64,000 bases of DNA from Mycobacterium sp. IDR2000157661 (GCF_022317005.1 NZ_CP081006.1:4092001-4156000); one strand, 5' to 3'. Positions 8,499-22,124 are shown, numbered from the stretch's first letter. The notes: generated from the letters alone by a model not told the origin. Translations and numbers: made by a program.

Positions 8499-9517
8499 GC
8501 TAGTCGATTGGGCACGTCACGCACCGACCACCGCTGTAAGGCCTGTTGGGCGGTGTGGTCACCGGCGCGCAGGATCAACGCCGCGGCGTCGCCGCCGGCG
8601 CTCCAGACGGCGCTGGCCGTGGCGCGCACCACCGACATCGGATCATCGGCGTGCTGGCCGGTGGAATGCACAACGGCCGTCTCTCGATCGACCTCGACGT
8701 GCCAGGCCGGATGCGGGCCGATGCGAAGCGCCTCGGCCGGTGCGTACAGGGACCGCAGATCGGCGGCCACGTAGGTCGGTCGCTCCGATGCCGCGGCGCG
8801 GATCATGTCCTCGGCGGTGCTCACCCCGGTGAGCACCAGCAGGCTCGGGAGCCCTGCGGCGTTGGCGCCTGCGATGTCGGTGTCGAGACGGTCACCGACC
8901 ACCAGCGGAGCGCCGAACCGACCGCGCGCCAGCGCGTCGTTCAGCAGCGTCGGCTGCGGCTTGCCGGCGACCTGCGGCTCACGGTCGGTCGCGGCACGCA
9001 GGGCCGCCACCATCGAGCCGTTGCCGGGCAGCAGTCCGCGCTCCGATGGCAGGGTGCGGTCGACGTTGGCCGCCACCCAGAGGGCGCCGTTTCGGATCGC
9101 CAGCGCCGCTTCGGCGAGGTCCGCCCAACCGGTCTGCGTGGAGTGGCCCTGCACGACGGCGACGGGCTCCTCCGACCAACGTCTGACGGGTTCGAGCCCG
9201 ACCCGCACGACCTCGGCGGCCAGCGCATCGGTGCCGACCACGAGCACCACCGACGCGGCCGGTAACTGGGCGGCAAGCAGATTGGCGGCGCTCTGCGCGC
9301 TGGTGACCACGTCGGCGGGCTCGGCGGTGAACCCCAACGTGTGCAGATGTTCGGCAACTTCAGCCGGTCCGCGCGAGGCGTTGTTCGTGACGTAGAGCGT
9401 GCGGGCGTCGATGGTCGCCAACGTCTCGAGGGCACCGTCGGTGGCCTGTTGTCCGCGAAAGACCGTCCCGTCGAGGTCGAGCAGAAGGCAATCGTGTTGT
9501 TGCGCAAGCGTGCTCAC
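8495..9517 (-). CDS. HAD-superfamily hydrolase (NagD/phosphoglycolate-phosphatase-like)
   Basis: A 340-residue HAD phosphatase of subfamily IIA. The nucleophile motif LLLDLDGTVFRG lies at residues 11-22 (Asp14 and Asp16). It is followed by LYVTNNASRGPAEVAEHL (motif II Thr/Asn region), a C2 cap, AGKPQPTLL (motif III Lys) and LVVGDRLDTDIAGANAAG (motif IV acids). A C-terminal extension of about 90 residues is not part of the core fold. The substrate is unknown; relatives act on sugar phosphates, glycerol phosphate or nucleotides. The start is GTG at 9517, one base after the upstream TPR gene stop. Confidence 0.9.
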   Translation of the reverse strand: MSTLAQQHDCLLLDLDGTVFRGQQATDGALETLATIDARTLYVTNNASRGPAEVAEHLHTLGFTAEPADVVTSAQSAANLLAAQLPAASVVLVVGTDALAAEVVRVGLEPVRRWSEEPVAVVQGHSTQTGWADLAEAALAIRNGALWVAANVDRTLPSERGLLPGNGSMVAALRAATDREPQVAGKPQPTLLNDALARGRFGAPLVVGDRLDTDIAGANAAGLPSLLVLTGVSTAEDMIRAAASERPTYVAADLRSLYAPAEALRIGPHPAWHVEVDRETAVVHSTGQHADDPMSVVRATASAVWSAGGDAAALILRAGDHTAQQALQRWSVRDVPNRLA

Positions 9518-9518
9518 C

Positions 9519-10298
9519 TCAGGTGAGCTCCGTGATGCGCTCTTCGGCATCGGTGACGCCCTCGACGTCGGCGGCCGCGGCGTTGAGGAACCACTGCAGC
9601 GCGTCCTGACCGCGACCCAGGACAAGCAGGGTTTCGGCGTAGGCGTAAAAGAGCCGGGCGGCCGTCTGGCCGGTTCGTCTCGGATCCAGCTGCGGCGTTG
9701 ACAGGACGGCCAGCGCCTGCTCGTGCTGGCCCAGGTCGGAACGGGCGCCGGCCACCACCATCCGTAGTTCGTCGGCGTCATCACCGGTGAGCTGCGCGGC
9801 TTCGGGACTGCGCGCCAGCTCGACCGCCCGTTCGGGACGGCCGACGCCGCGCTCACAGTCGGCGATCAACGCCAGCAGCGACGACTTGCTGCCCAGCCGG
9901 CGGGCGGCGCGCAATTCGGCGAGAGCCTGCGCCCAGTCGCCGCACTGATAGGCGGCGATGCCAACGGCTTCCCGCACGGCGGCGATCCGGCCCGACCGCG
10001 CGCGAGCGGCTCGGGCATGCTCGAGCGCGGCCTGAGGATCGTCGTCGATCAGCTCACCGGCCGCGACCAGATGCTTGGCGACGAAGTCGGCCGTGAATCG
10101 GTCCAAGGTGGTGAGCTCGCCACGGATGTCAGGTGAGAGTTGCTTGGCCTCAACGCCTTCCGGCAGCGGCGGGCCCTCAAGCTGTCGCGCCTCGGTAGCG
10201 GGTTTCGGCTGCGACCGGCGAGCCCGGTTCGGACCCGACGAGCGCGGCGCCGAACGCTGCGGGCGGCCGTCGTCGCCGCCCCTTCTGTCCTGAGCCAC
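9519..10298 (-). CDS. TPR-repeat protein (Rv1691 type)
   Basis: A 259-residue protein with a disordered Arg/Pro/Ser-rich N-terminus (about 1-50). Helical repeats of TPR character follow: AALEHARAARARSGRIAAVREAVGIAAYQCGDWAQALAEL and later AVLSTPQ...ARLFYAYAETLLVLGRGQDALQWF. Such repeats act as protein-binding scaffolds; the partner is not evident. It is the first gene of the run leading to recN and lies just beyond the rRNA operon terminator, so it needs its own promoter in the 60 bp before it. Confidence 0.8.
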   Translation of the reverse strand: MAQDRRGGDDGRPQRSAPRSSGPNRARRSQPKPATEARQLEGPPLPEGVEAKQLSPDIRGELTTLDRFTADFVAKHLVAAGELIDDDPQAALEHARAARARSGRIAAVREAVGIAAYQCGDWAQALAELRAARRLGSKSSLLALIADCERGVGRPERAVELARSPEAAQLTGDDADELRMVVAGARSDLGQHEQALAVLSTPQLDPRRTGQTAARLFYAYAETLLVLGRGQDALQWFLNAAAADVEGVTDAEERITELT

Positions 10299-10360
10299 AT
10301 CTGCCTTTCTACCCCATGACGCGACAGGTGAGAATTCGAATTGAATTCACGCCAAATAGA

Positions 10361-10390
10361 ATTACCCCCCACGAAATTGTGGGGGGTAAT
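10361..10390 (-). terminator. rRNA operon terminator
   Basis: A perfect 12-bp inverted repeat, ATTACCCCCCAC / GTGGGGGGTAAT, with a 6-nt loop lies 9 nt past the 5S gene. Downstream on the minus strand the sequence is T-rich (TCTATTTGG). This is a strong factor-independent terminator closing the operon. Confidence 0.85.
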
Positions 10391-10399
10391 CCTAATGTG

Positions 10400-10516
10400 T
10401 GTTCGGCGGTGTCCTACTTTTCCACCCGGGTTGGGTAGTATCATTGGCGCTGGCAGGCTTAGCTTCCGGGTTCGGGATGGGTCCGGGCGTTTCCCTGCCG
10501 CTATTGACCGCCGTAA
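10400..10516 (-). rRNA. rrf: 5S ribosomal RNA
   Basis: The minus strand reads TTACGGCGGTCAATAGCGGC at the 5' end and ends TAGGACACCGCCGAACA, matching mycobacterial 5S rRNA; the ends pair to form helix I. It is 117 nt long and separated from 23S by about 117 nt. The ends are set by homology and pairing. Confidence 0.95.
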
Positions 10517-10633
10517 CTGTATTCACTTGTTTTCAAGTGCCCACCTTTGTGTGTGGTGGGGGGTTTTGTGTGCCCTGGTGTTTCGATGGTGGTGGGGTGT
10601 GGGTTTGTGTGGGTTGTGGTTGCGGTGTTTGTG

Positions 10634-15648
<5,015 letters not shown>

Positions 15649-15783
15649 CCCAAACAAAATGAGCCATTCAGAACAATCCGAACCAAGCAACCAGCACAAA
15701 ACTGGTCAAAAAAACATCACACCCCTAAACGGGAAAAAGAGGCGCAACAAAAAAACAACAAACAAAAACCACCAAACACACTA

Positions 15784-15794
15784 TTGAGTTCTCA
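15784..15794 (-). promoter_or_regulatory. rRNA leader boxA antitermination element
   Basis: The minus strand reads TGAGAACTCAA, the mycobacterial boxA core recognised by the Nus antitermination complex, about 135 nt upstream of the 16S 5' end. The surrounding A/C-rich leader (15649-15940) has no coding features. Confidence 0.75.
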
Positions 15795-15943
15795 AACAAC
15801 ACACCCGCGCAGCCGCGCCACCAAGCCCGCGGCCAATGGCCGCGTCTTCGTAGTGCGGACGCTCGGGAACCCACCGAAGTGGGGTTTCCCTCTGGGACGC
15901 CGCCGCGCTCTTCGGGCTGGGCCCGTGTCGCAGCGACTCCGAT

Positions 15944-15972
15944 AAGTTACGTGAGGGATAACTTGGAGTCAA
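15944..15972 (-). promoter_or_regulatory. rRNA operon promoter
   Basis: TTGACT (15967-15972) and TAACTT (15944-15949) are separated by exactly 17 bp on the minus strand. This is the best -35/-10 pair between tyrS and 16S. The predicted start near 15937 gives a leader of about 290 nt. The position matches the single promoter described for rrnB downstream of tyrS in fast-growing mycobacteria. Confidence 0.75.
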
Positions 15973-15982
15973 ATGGGCTGCT

Positions 15983-16008
15983 GGTGCGGGTTTTTCGGAC
16001 CCGGCACC
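15983..16008 (-). terminator. Probable tyrS terminator hairpin
   Basis: GGTGCCGGGT pairs with ACCCGCACC with one bulged base and an A-rich loop, 72 nt past the tyrS stop and just before the rRNA promoter -35. There is no long T-tract. It would insulate tyrS from the rRNA operon. Confidence 0.5.
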
Positions 16009-16080
16009 GATCATGCGCACCAGGGTGCGTTGACTCCAACAGAACCTCCAACGCGATGCCGCTCGGGTTTGTTCCCGAAC

Positions 16081-17355
16081 TCAGCCGACGCGTTCGATCC
16101 CGGCGATGCTGCGCTTGCCGCGCCGCAACACCAACCAACGGCCGTGCAGGAAGTCGGAGGCTTGCGGCGCCCAGTCGTCGCTGTCGATCCGAACATTGTT
16201 GACGTAGGCGCCGCCCTCGCCGACGGTCCGCCTGGCCGCGCCCTTGCTCGCCGAGAGCCCGCTGGCCACGAGCAGGTCGGTGATCGTCTCGTGGCCGCCC
16301 GGCTTGAACTCTGCGACCGCCGCTTCGCGCAGGGCCGCACCGAGCGTCGGCTCGTCGAGCTCGGCAAGCTCTGCGCGGCCGAACAACGCCTGGCTGGCGT
16401 ACTCGACCGATCGCGTCGCCGATTCACCGTGCACCAGCGTGGTCAACTCGCGTGCCAGCCTGCGCTGCGCGGCCCGTTCGTGGGCTCGCTGCGTCGTCGC
16501 CTCGTCCATCGCGGTGAGCTCGTCGGGCGTGAGAAAAGTGAACCAGCGCAGGTAGCGCACCACGTCGGCGTCCGCGGTGTTGATGAAGTACTGATACCAG
16601 GCGTACGGGCTGGTCATCGCGGGGTCCAGCCACAGGCTGCCGCCACCGGTCGACTTGCCGAACTTCCTGCCTTCCGAATCGGTGACCAGCGGTGTCGTCA
16701 GCGCGTGCACCGTCGCACCCGCCTTCTGACGCACCAGCCGGACGCCGGCGATGATGTTGCCCCACTGATCGGACCCGCCGATCTGCAGTGAGCACCCGTA
16801 CCGCTGGTGCAGCTCGACGTAGTCGTTGGCCTGCAGCAGCATGTAGCTGAACTCGGTATAGGAGATGCCCTCACCTTCGAGCCGGCGGCGGACGGTGTCA
16901 CGGTCGAGCATTACGTTGACCGAGAAGTATTTGCCCACGTCGCGCAGGAACTCGATCGTCGACAGCGGTCCGGTCCAGGACAGGTTGTTCTCCACCACTG
17001 CGCCGGTGGGCGAACTGTCGAATTCGACGAACCGCTCGAGCTGACCGCGAATCCGGCCGGCCCAGTCAGCCACAGTGTCGGCCGTGTTCAGCGTCCGCTC
17101 CCCCGTGTCGCGCGGGTCGCCGATCATGCCCGTGGCGCCGCCGGCCAGCACGATCGGACGATGGCCGGCCTGCTGAAGGCGGCGCAGGGTCAGCAGCGGG
17201 ATCAGGTGTCCGGCGTGCAGGCTCGGGGCGGTGGGGTCGAAGCCCGAATACACGGTGACCGGACCTGCGGCCAGTGCTTCGGCCAGCGCGTCGCGGTCCG
17301 TGGACTGCGCGATCAGCTCGCGCCACTCCAATTCGTCGAGGATCGACGTACCCAT
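16081..17355 (-). CDS. tyrS: Tyrosyl-tRNA synthetase
   Basis: A class I aminoacyl-tRNA synthetase charging tRNA-Tyr, 424 residues, standard length. The HIGH-equivalent HAGH lies at residues 47-50 (TAPSLHAGHLIPLLTL) and the KMSKS-equivalent is KFGKSTGG (about 230). Also visible are YSGFDPTAPS at the active site and QIGGSDQWGNI for tyrosine binding. A C-terminal S4-like domain reads ASKGAARRTVGEGGAYVNN. It starts with ATG at 17355, 12 nt from the mpg stop on the same strand, so the two may be co-transcribed. Confidence 0.97.
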   Translation of the reverse strand: MGTSILDELEWRELIAQSTDRDALAEALAAGPVTVYSGFDPTAPSLHAGHLIPLLTLRRLQQAGHRPIVLAGGATGMIGDPRDTGERTLNTADTVADWAGRIRGQLERFVEFDSSPTGAVVENNLSWTGPLSTIEFLRDVGKYFSVNVMLDRDTVRRRLEGEGISYTEFSYMLLQANDYVELHQRYGCSLQIGGSDQWGNIIAGVRLVRQKAGATVHALTTPLVTDSEGRKFGKSTGGGSLWLDPAMTSPYAWYQYFINTADADVVRYLRWFTFLTPDELTAMDEATTQRAHERAAQRRLARELTTLVHGESATRSVEYASQALFGRAELAELDEPTLGAALREAAVAEFKPGGHETITDLLVASGLSASKGAARRTVGEGGAYVNNVRIDSDDWAPQASDFLHGRWLVLRRGKRSIAGIERVG

Positions 17356-17373
17356 GTCCGCGATCTTTCCGTA

Positions 17374-17985
17374 CTAGTCGCTGGCACCGGGAACCGGTGC
17401 CCGCGGGCTACGCCGGTACACCGAGACCTCAGGTCGCCCAGCCAGCCAGAACCGCCACGGTCGGTCGGCCGCCTTGCTGACCCCTACCCGCGGTCCCTCC
17501 TCGGCGGGCTGCCGTTCACCCAGCATCAGCTCGATCGGGCCCGCTGAGTCGAACAGGTCGAGTCCGTTGTCGTCCATCGTGATGCCCAGCGCCGAACACA
17601 GATTGCCGGGACCCCTCGCCAGCCCCGCCGGGCGAACCGTCTCACCGCGGCGGGCCAGTGCCGTGTCGAGACCGGCCTCGACGGCGGCGGCTCGCAGCAG
17701 CACCGCTCCTGCGATGCCGTCGGTCGCGCATGCGACGTTGGCACAGACGTGGATGCCGTGGCTGCGGTAGGTGTAGAGCCGACCCGGCGGCCCGAACATC
17801 ACCGAGTTGCGTGCGCTCGGCCCGCGGTAGGAATGTGCCGCCGCGTCCGGCCACGGACCGTCGGCAGGGCCGCCGTACGCTTCGACCTCGACGATCAAGG
17901 CGCTCACCCCGCGAGCGGTGAGGGTCGCACCCAGTAGCCGGCGCGCCGCGGTCAGCGGATCGACCGACAGCGGCTCGGCTGTCAC
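17374..17985 (-). CDS. mpg: 3-methyladenine DNA glycosylase (AAG/Mpg family)
   Basis: Removes alkylated purines from DNA in base excision repair. The 203-residue protein has the AAG-family core: RLLGATL near the N-terminus, the catalytic segment ALIVEVEAYGGPAD (active Glu), AAHSYRGPSARNSVMFGPPG, YTYRSHGIHVCANV, and ARGPGNLCSALGI. The start is GTG at 17985, two bases after the esterase stop (TGACGGTG), and gives the same length as the M. tuberculosis protein. It follows the esterase in an apparent operon. Confidence 0.93.
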   Translation of the reverse strand: MTAEPLSVDPLTAARRLLGATLTARGVSALIVEVEAYGGPADGPWPDAAAHSYRGPSARNSVMFGPPGRLYTYRSHGIHVCANVACATDGIAGAVLLRAAAVEAGLDTALARRGETVRPAGLARGPGNLCSALGITMDDNGLDLFDSAGPIELMLGERQPAEEGPRVGVSKAADRPWRFWLAGRPEVSVYRRSPRAPVPGASD

Positions 17986-17987
17986 CG

Positions 17988-19046
17988 TCAACGACCGAAG
18001 GGCGCGGCGAGCGCCTTGGCGACCAGGTCGTAGGCGACCGCCTCCTCGGGATGCACGCCCGGGAAGAAGTAGAAGCCGTGCGGCATTCCGGCCGGGAAGT
18101 AGTCGACGGTCTCCCCGCCGGCGGCTCTGATGCGCTGCGCGAAGGCCTTCGCCGAATCGACGATCGGGTCGTGGGTGCCGGCGACCACCACGGCCAACGG
18201 GTAGCCGGTCAGGTCGCCCTCGATCGGACTGACCCAAGGGTGGTCCCACGGCGTCGCGCTGACGTAAGCGCCGCGGATGAAGCCCGCGAACGGCATGTCG
18301 TAGACGATGCCGCGAGGAGCCAGATCCAGAAACGACGGCCATCGCTCGAACTGGAAGTCGGCGAACGCACCGAGCATCACCACCGCGTCGGGTATCCGTA
18401 CGCCCTCGTCACGCGCCCGCAGCGGGATCGCCGCCGCCAGGTTCGATCCCGCCGAGTCGCCGGCGACGGCGAGTCGCGATACGTCCGCATCGATCTCGTC
18501 GCCATGCTCGACAATCCAGCGGTACACGTCGTAGGCGTCGTCGAGCGGAACCGGGAAAGCGAACTCGGGTGCCGACCGGTAGTTGGCCGACACCACCAAC
18601 GCGCGGTTGGTGAAAGCGAGCTTTCGGGCCAGAAAGTCGCAGTCTTCGGACGACCCGACGGTGAAGCCGCCGCCGTGGAGATAGAGGATCACAGGCAGCG
18701 TCCCGTCCGGGACGTCGGCGGGCCGGTAGAGCTGGCACCGCGCCACCCCGTCGCGCACCGGCAGGTAGACCTGGTCGACTGCGACGTCGGGCACCGCCTC
18801 GGCGCCGGTCGGCGGCACCAGCGAGGGGTCCGGTTGCCGCCCGTCACCGATGTAGCCGGAACGCACCGGCGCAATCATCAAGTCGCGCAATGCAACAGGT
18901 TGCCGGTTGTTGGCGATCACGCGATACATCGGCATCGCCGGATCATCAGGATCGATATAGCTCAGCCCGTCGATGGTCACCGGCAACGTGACGTCGACCT
19001 GGCCGTCGGGAACTGTGCGCAGATATTCGCGGACCATCGTCGGCAA
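17988..19046 (-). CDS. Alpha/beta-hydrolase, HSL-type esterase/lipase
   Basis: A 352-residue carboxylester hydrolase of the hormone-sensitive-lipase family. The oxyanion motif is HGGGF (124-128), the nucleophile elbow is GDSAG (Ser198), and the Asp and His of the triad are in AGTHDPIVDSAK and PAGMPHGFYFFPG. An N-terminal lid-like region of about 90 residues precedes the hydrolase core. No signal peptide is evident, so it is probably cytoplasmic or loosely membrane-associated. Substrates are likely short- to medium-chain esters. It is coupled to mpg and divergent from the ABC exporter operon. I do not recall this gene at the syntenic place in M. tuberculosis, so it is probably a lineage-specific insertion. 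Confidence 0.9.
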   Translation of the reverse strand: MPTMVREYLRTVPDGQVDVTLPVTIDGLSYIDPDDPAMPMYRVIANNRQPVALRDLMIAPVRSGYIGDGRQPDPSLVPPTGAEAVPDVAVDQVYLPVRDGVARCQLYRPADVPDGTLPVILYLHGGGFTVGSSEDCDFLARKLAFTNRALVVSANYRSAPEFAFPVPLDDAYDVYRWIVEHGDEIDADVSRLAVAGDSAGSNLAAAIPLRARDEGVRIPDAVVMLGAFADFQFERWPSFLDLAPRGIVYDMPFAGFIRGAYVSATPWDHPWVSPIEGDLTGYPLAVVVAGTHDPIVDSAKAFAQRIRAAGGETVDYFPAGMPHGFYFFPGVHPEEAVAYDLVAKALAAPFGR

Positions 19047-19095
19047 TCCTACGGCCGGCAGTCGGCCGGCATTGACATCGGCGGCCTTGGCGAGT

Positions 19096-19114
19096 CATAT
19101 TCATCATATGATGA
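19096..19114 (+). promoter_or_regulatory. Promoter/operator of the ABC exporter operon
   Basis: TCATCATATGATGA (19101-19114) is a perfect 14-bp palindrome overlapping the tandem ATG start codons. CATATT at 19096-19101 is at -10 spacing for leaderless initiation at 19108. A repressor bound here would block initiation; the TetR regulator encoded at the end of the operon is the obvious candidate. Confidence 0.5.
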
Positions 19115-19881
19115 CTTCATCGGCAGATGAATTCTCGCGCGACCGGAGTCAACCGGCCATCGACATCCGCGGTCTGCGGGTGGTGCGGGGCAACCGCGTC
19201 GCCCTCGACGACATCACGGTGCAGATCGCCCAGGGCACGACCACCGGCCTGCTGGGACCCTCCGGGTGCGGCAAGACGACGCTGATGCGCAGTGTCGTCG
19301 GCACCCAGATCATCAGCGAGGGAACCGTGACCGTGCTCGGTAGACCCGCGGGGTCGGCCGACCTGCGGCACCGCGTGGGCTACGTGACCCAGGACCCGAC
19401 CGTCTACGACGACCTGCGCGTCATCGACAACGTGCGCTATTTCGCGGCGTTGTACGGCACGGACGCTCAAGCCGCCGATGAGGCGGTCAACGCGGTCGGC
19501 CTCGACGACCACCGAACGGCACTGTGCCACAACCTCTCCGGTGGTCAGCGCACCCGTATTTCACTGGCCTGCGCGTTGGTGTCGCGCCCGGATTTGTTGG
19601 TGCTCGACGAACCCACCGTCGGACTGGACCCGGTGCTGCGCGTGGATCTCTGGGAACGTTTCCATGAGCTCGCCCGCCGAGGCACGACGCTGCTCGTCTC
19701 CAGCCACGTCATGGACGAGGCCGACCACTGCGGGGACCTGTTGCTCATGCGCGAGGGTCGCCTGCTCACCCATACCACGCCGAGCAAGTTACGAGAGGAC
19801 ACGGGATGTCAGTCGCTAGAGGAAGCGTTTCTGTCCGTCATCCGGCACAGCACCGCAGCCGGAAGAAGCCCAGCCGGCTGA
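19108..19881 (+). CDS. ABC transporter ATP-binding protein (drug/lipid exporter type)
   Basis: A 257-residue ABC-2-type exporter ATPase. Walker A is GPSGCGKT (50-57), the Q-loop region is GYVTQDPTVYDDL, the signature is NLSGGQRTRISLACAL, Walker B is DLLVLDEPTVGLDP and the switch His is in LLVSSHVMDEADHC. Two adjacent ATGs (19108 and 19111) are possible starts. It corresponds to Rv1687c in the syntenic M. tuberculosis block. The permease and a TetR regulator follow on the same strand, so the three form an operon. The exported substrate cannot be deduced. Confidence 0.9.
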   Translation: MMTSSADEFSRDRSQPAIDIRGLRVVRGNRVALDDITVQIAQGTTTGLLGPSGCGKTTLMRSVVGTQIISEGTVTVLGRPAGSADLRHRVGYVTQDPTVYDDLRVIDNVRYFAALYGTDAQAADEAVNAVGLDDHRTALCHNLSGGQRTRISLACALVSRPDLLVLDEPTVGLDPVLRVDLWERFHELARRGTTLLVSSHVMDEADHCGDLLLMREGRLLTHTTPSKLREDTGCQSLEEAFLSVIRHSTAAGRSPAG

Positions 19882-19883
19882 GC

Positions 19884-20633
19884 GTGCGGCCATACCTGGC
19901 CACGACCACGCGGATCCTGCGCCAGCTGCTGGCCGATCACCGCAGTGTCGCGATGATTCTCGTGGTGCCCGTACTGATCATCACGCTGATGTACTTCATG
20001 TTTCAGAACGTCCCGACCCGGCCCGGCGCACCCGATCCGTTCAACAACGCGGCCCTGGTCGTGCTCGGGCTCTTCCCGTTGTTGGTGATGTTCTTGATCA
20101 CCGCGATCACGATGCAGCGCGAACGGGTCTCCGGCACGTTGGAGCGCATCCTGACCACGCCGCTGCGCCGACTGGATCTGCTTGCCGCCTATGGCAGCGC
20201 GTTCTCCATCGCCGCTGCGGCGCAGGCTTCTGTCGCGACCGTGGTGTCGTTCTGGCTGCTCGGCTTCGAAACGGCCGGTAGCCCCGGGTGGGTGTTCGTC
20301 ATCGCGATCGTGAATGCGGTGCTGGGAGTCGGGCTGGGCCTGCTGGCGAGTGCGTTCGCGCGCACCGAGTTTCAGGCGGTGCAGTTCATGCCGCTGGTGA
20401 TAGCGCCGCAGCTGCTGCTGGCCGGGGTGATCGTCCCTCGTGCGCAGATGCCGCAATGGCTCGAGTGGATCAGCAACGTGATGCCCGCCAGCTATGCGCT
20501 CGAGGCGCTGCAGGAGGTGGGCAGGCATCCGGAGCTGACCGCGGTCGCGGTTCGTGACATCGTTGTGGTGATCGGATGCGCGGTGCTCGCGCTCGCTCTG
20601 GCCGCAGCCACGCTACGACGAAGGACTCCCTGA
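19884..20633 (+). CDS. ABC-2 type transporter permease
   Basis: An integral membrane permease of about 249 residues. Six hydrophobic spans are visible: MILVVPVLIITLMYFMF, LVVLGLFPLLVMFLIT, FSIAAAAQASVATVVSFWLL, VFVIAIVNAVLGVGLGLLAS, FMPLVIAPQLLLAGVIV and IVVVIGCAVLALALAA. The cytoplasmic coupling motif MQRERVSGTLERILTTPLRRLDLL is typical of ABC-2 exporters. The start is uncertain. GTG at 19884 is 2 nt after the ATPase stop; an ATG at 19806 has a better GAGAGG site but would overlap the ATPase by 76 nt. Confidence 0.85.
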   Translation: MRPYLATTTRILRQLLADHRSVAMILVVPVLIITLMYFMFQNVPTRPGAPDPFNNAALVVLGLFPLLVMFLITAITMQRERVSGTLERILTTPLRRLDLLAAYGSAFSIAAAAQASVATVVSFWLLGFETAGSPGWVFVIAIVNAVLGVGLGLLASAFARTEFQAVQFMPLVIAPQLLLAGVIVPRAQMPQWLEWISNVMPASYALEALQEVGRHPELTAVAVRDIVVVIGCAVLALALAAATLRRRTP

Positions 20634-20637
20634 TCAC

Positions 20638-21252
20638 TTGACGACCAACGCAGAACGCAAACGGCCCGGCCGACCGCCGGGGACGTCGGACACCCGGGAG
20701 CGCATTCTTGCCAGCGCGCGTGAATTGTTCGCGCGCAAAGGGATCGACAGAACCTCGATCCGCGCGATCGCCGCCGATGCAGGGGTCGACCCGGCGCTCG
20801 TGCATCATTACTTCGGCACCAAGACGCAACTGTTCGCCGCAGCCATCCACATCCCGATCGACCCCATGCAGGTGATCGGACCGCTGCAGGAGATTCCGGT
20901 CGAGGACATCGGCCGGACACTGCCATCGATCCTGTTGCCGCTGTGGGAGTCCGAGCTGGGCAAGGGCTTCATCGCGACGCTGCGGTCGGTCCTCGCGGGG
21001 AACGACGTCTCGCTGGTGCGGTCCTTCTTCCAGGAGATCATCGCCGCCCAGATCGGCGCCCGCGTCGACGACCCGCCCGGCACCGGCCCGGTCCGGGTCC
21101 AGTTCGTGGCCTCACAGCTGGTCGGCGTGGTGATGGTCCGCTACATCCTCGAACTCGAGCCGTTCAAGTCGTTGCCCGTCGAGCAGGTGGCCGAGATCAT
21201 CGCTCCCAACCTGCAGCGCTACCTGACCGGCGACCTACCCGACCTGTCCTGA
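20638..21252 (+). CDS. TetR/AcrR-family regulator of the ABC exporter operon
   Basis: 204 residues. A basic N-terminal arm (RKRPGRPPGTSDTRERIL) leads into the helix-turn-helix ARELFARKGIDRTSIRAIAADAGVDPALVHHYFGTK. The C-terminal domain resembles TetR_C regulators of multidrug exporters. The start is TTG at 20638, 4 nt after the permease stop. Its place as third gene suggests autoregulation of the operon, with the 14-bp palindrome at the operon start as the likely operator. It converges with the Trm112-like gene, overlapping it by 18 nt. Confidence 0.88.
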   Translation: MTTNAERKRPGRPPGTSDTRERILASARELFARKGIDRTSIRAIAADAGVDPALVHHYFGTKTQLFAAAIHIPIDPMQVIGPLQEIPVEDIGRTLPSILLPLWESELGKGFIATLRSVLAGNDVSLVRSFFQEIIAAQIGARVDDPPGTGPVRVQFVASQLVGVVMVRYILELEPFKSLPVEQVAEIIAPNLQRYLTGDLPDLS

Positions 21253-21453
21253 CGCAAGATCGAGCATCCGCTGGTGTTCGCCGTCATCGGTGACCGCGAC
21301 AGCCTCGTCGATCAACAACACCGGAATCCCGCCGTCGATGCGGTAGGCGCGGCGCAGCCGCGGGTTGTAGAGATACTCGTCCTCGACGAGCAGCAACGGT
21401 CCGCGATCCTGCGGACAGACCAGGATCTCCAGAAGCCTGGCGTCCAGAGCCAT
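21235..21453 (-). CDS. Trm112/UPF0434-family small protein
   Basis: A 72-residue protein: LLEILVCPQDRGPLLLVEDEYLYNPRLRRAYRIDGGIPVLL. The CP-x4-PL start and the IDGGIPVLL end are the family hallmarks. Only one Cys remains of the zinc-binding pairs seen in eukaryotic Trm112. Such proteins activate methyltransferases elsewhere; the bacterial role is unclear. It lies 5 bp from the exported-protein gene upstream, probably in one transcript with it. Confidence 0.85.
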   Translation of the reverse strand: MALDARLLEILVCPQDRGPLLLVEDEYLYNPRLRRAYRIDGGIPVLLIDEAVAVTDDGEHQRMLDLASGQVG

Positions 21454-21458
21454 CCGCG

Positions 21459-22034
21459 TCAGCCGACCGGATTGAAGCCCATGCCGGGGAGCACCGGCAC
21501 GGGACCGGCGATCGGCCCTTGGGCCGCGGCCGATTGCTGGGCTCGCAGCTGCAGCTTGCGCTGGTAGGCGATGGTCTCCTTGAGCGCCTCGACCAGCGGG
21601 GTCTGGTTCGGCCGTTTGTCGAGCGCCTCGATGAGGGCGGTGGCGTTGGCCCCGGACGGGCGGAACCCCTGTCTCCGCAGGAGCATCGCGTCGTCGATCA
21701 GCTTGGAGATCTGTCCGCCGCCGTCGCCCTGCGCGTACTCGGCGTGGATGGACTGCAACACCTGGTCGGCTTGCCGGGCCCGTTGGGCGGCCGCGACGGC
21801 CTCCTCATCGACCCGGTTGCAGTCGTCACCGGTGCACGGCTTCTTCGGGCCGTCGGCCTCGGCGGTAGGGGTCGGCGCCTCGGTGGTCGTGGGCTGGGCG
21901 GGCTGCGCGGACGCGGTCGGCGCGCCATTTTCTGTGAACAGGGTGGCGGCCAGCGCGGCGCCGGCGATGCCGCCGATGACGACGCGGCGCCAGGCCTCGC
22001 GATCACTACCGGTCTGCAGCGAGAACAAGGTCAT
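21459..22034 (-). CDS. Exported mycobacterial protein of unknown function
   Basis: A protein of about 191 residues. The N-terminus has WRRVVIGGIAGAALAATLF followed by Ala/Pro/Thr-rich sequence (ASAQPAQPTTTEAPTPTAEA), indicating a signal peptide or anchor ending near ASAQ and a linker typical of mycobacterial exported proteins. A CTGDDC pair could form a disulfide. A helical region (EEAVAAAQRARQADQVLQSIHAEYAQ) and a Pro-rich tail follow. The start chosen is the second of two ATGs (22034), placed well behind a GGAGG; a start upstream at 22085 is unlikely. No domain recognised. Confidence 0.75.
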   Translation of the reverse strand: MTLFSLQTGSDREAWRRVVIGGIAGAALAATLFTENGAPTASAQPAQPTTTEAPTPTAEADGPKKPCTGDDCNRVDEEAVAAAQRARQADQVLQSIHAEYAQGDGGGQISKLIDDAMLLRRQGFRPSGANATALIEALDKRPNQTPLVEALKETIAYQRKLQLRAQQSAAAQGPIAGPVPVLPGMGFNPVG

Positions 22035-22124
22035 CATTCCTCCAGCTCGGTGACGCGACTGCCCGACGCGGCGGCGTTCGACCACCAGCGGGGAGCCTAA
22101 CAGCGACCGCCCGAGGCGGCACGG

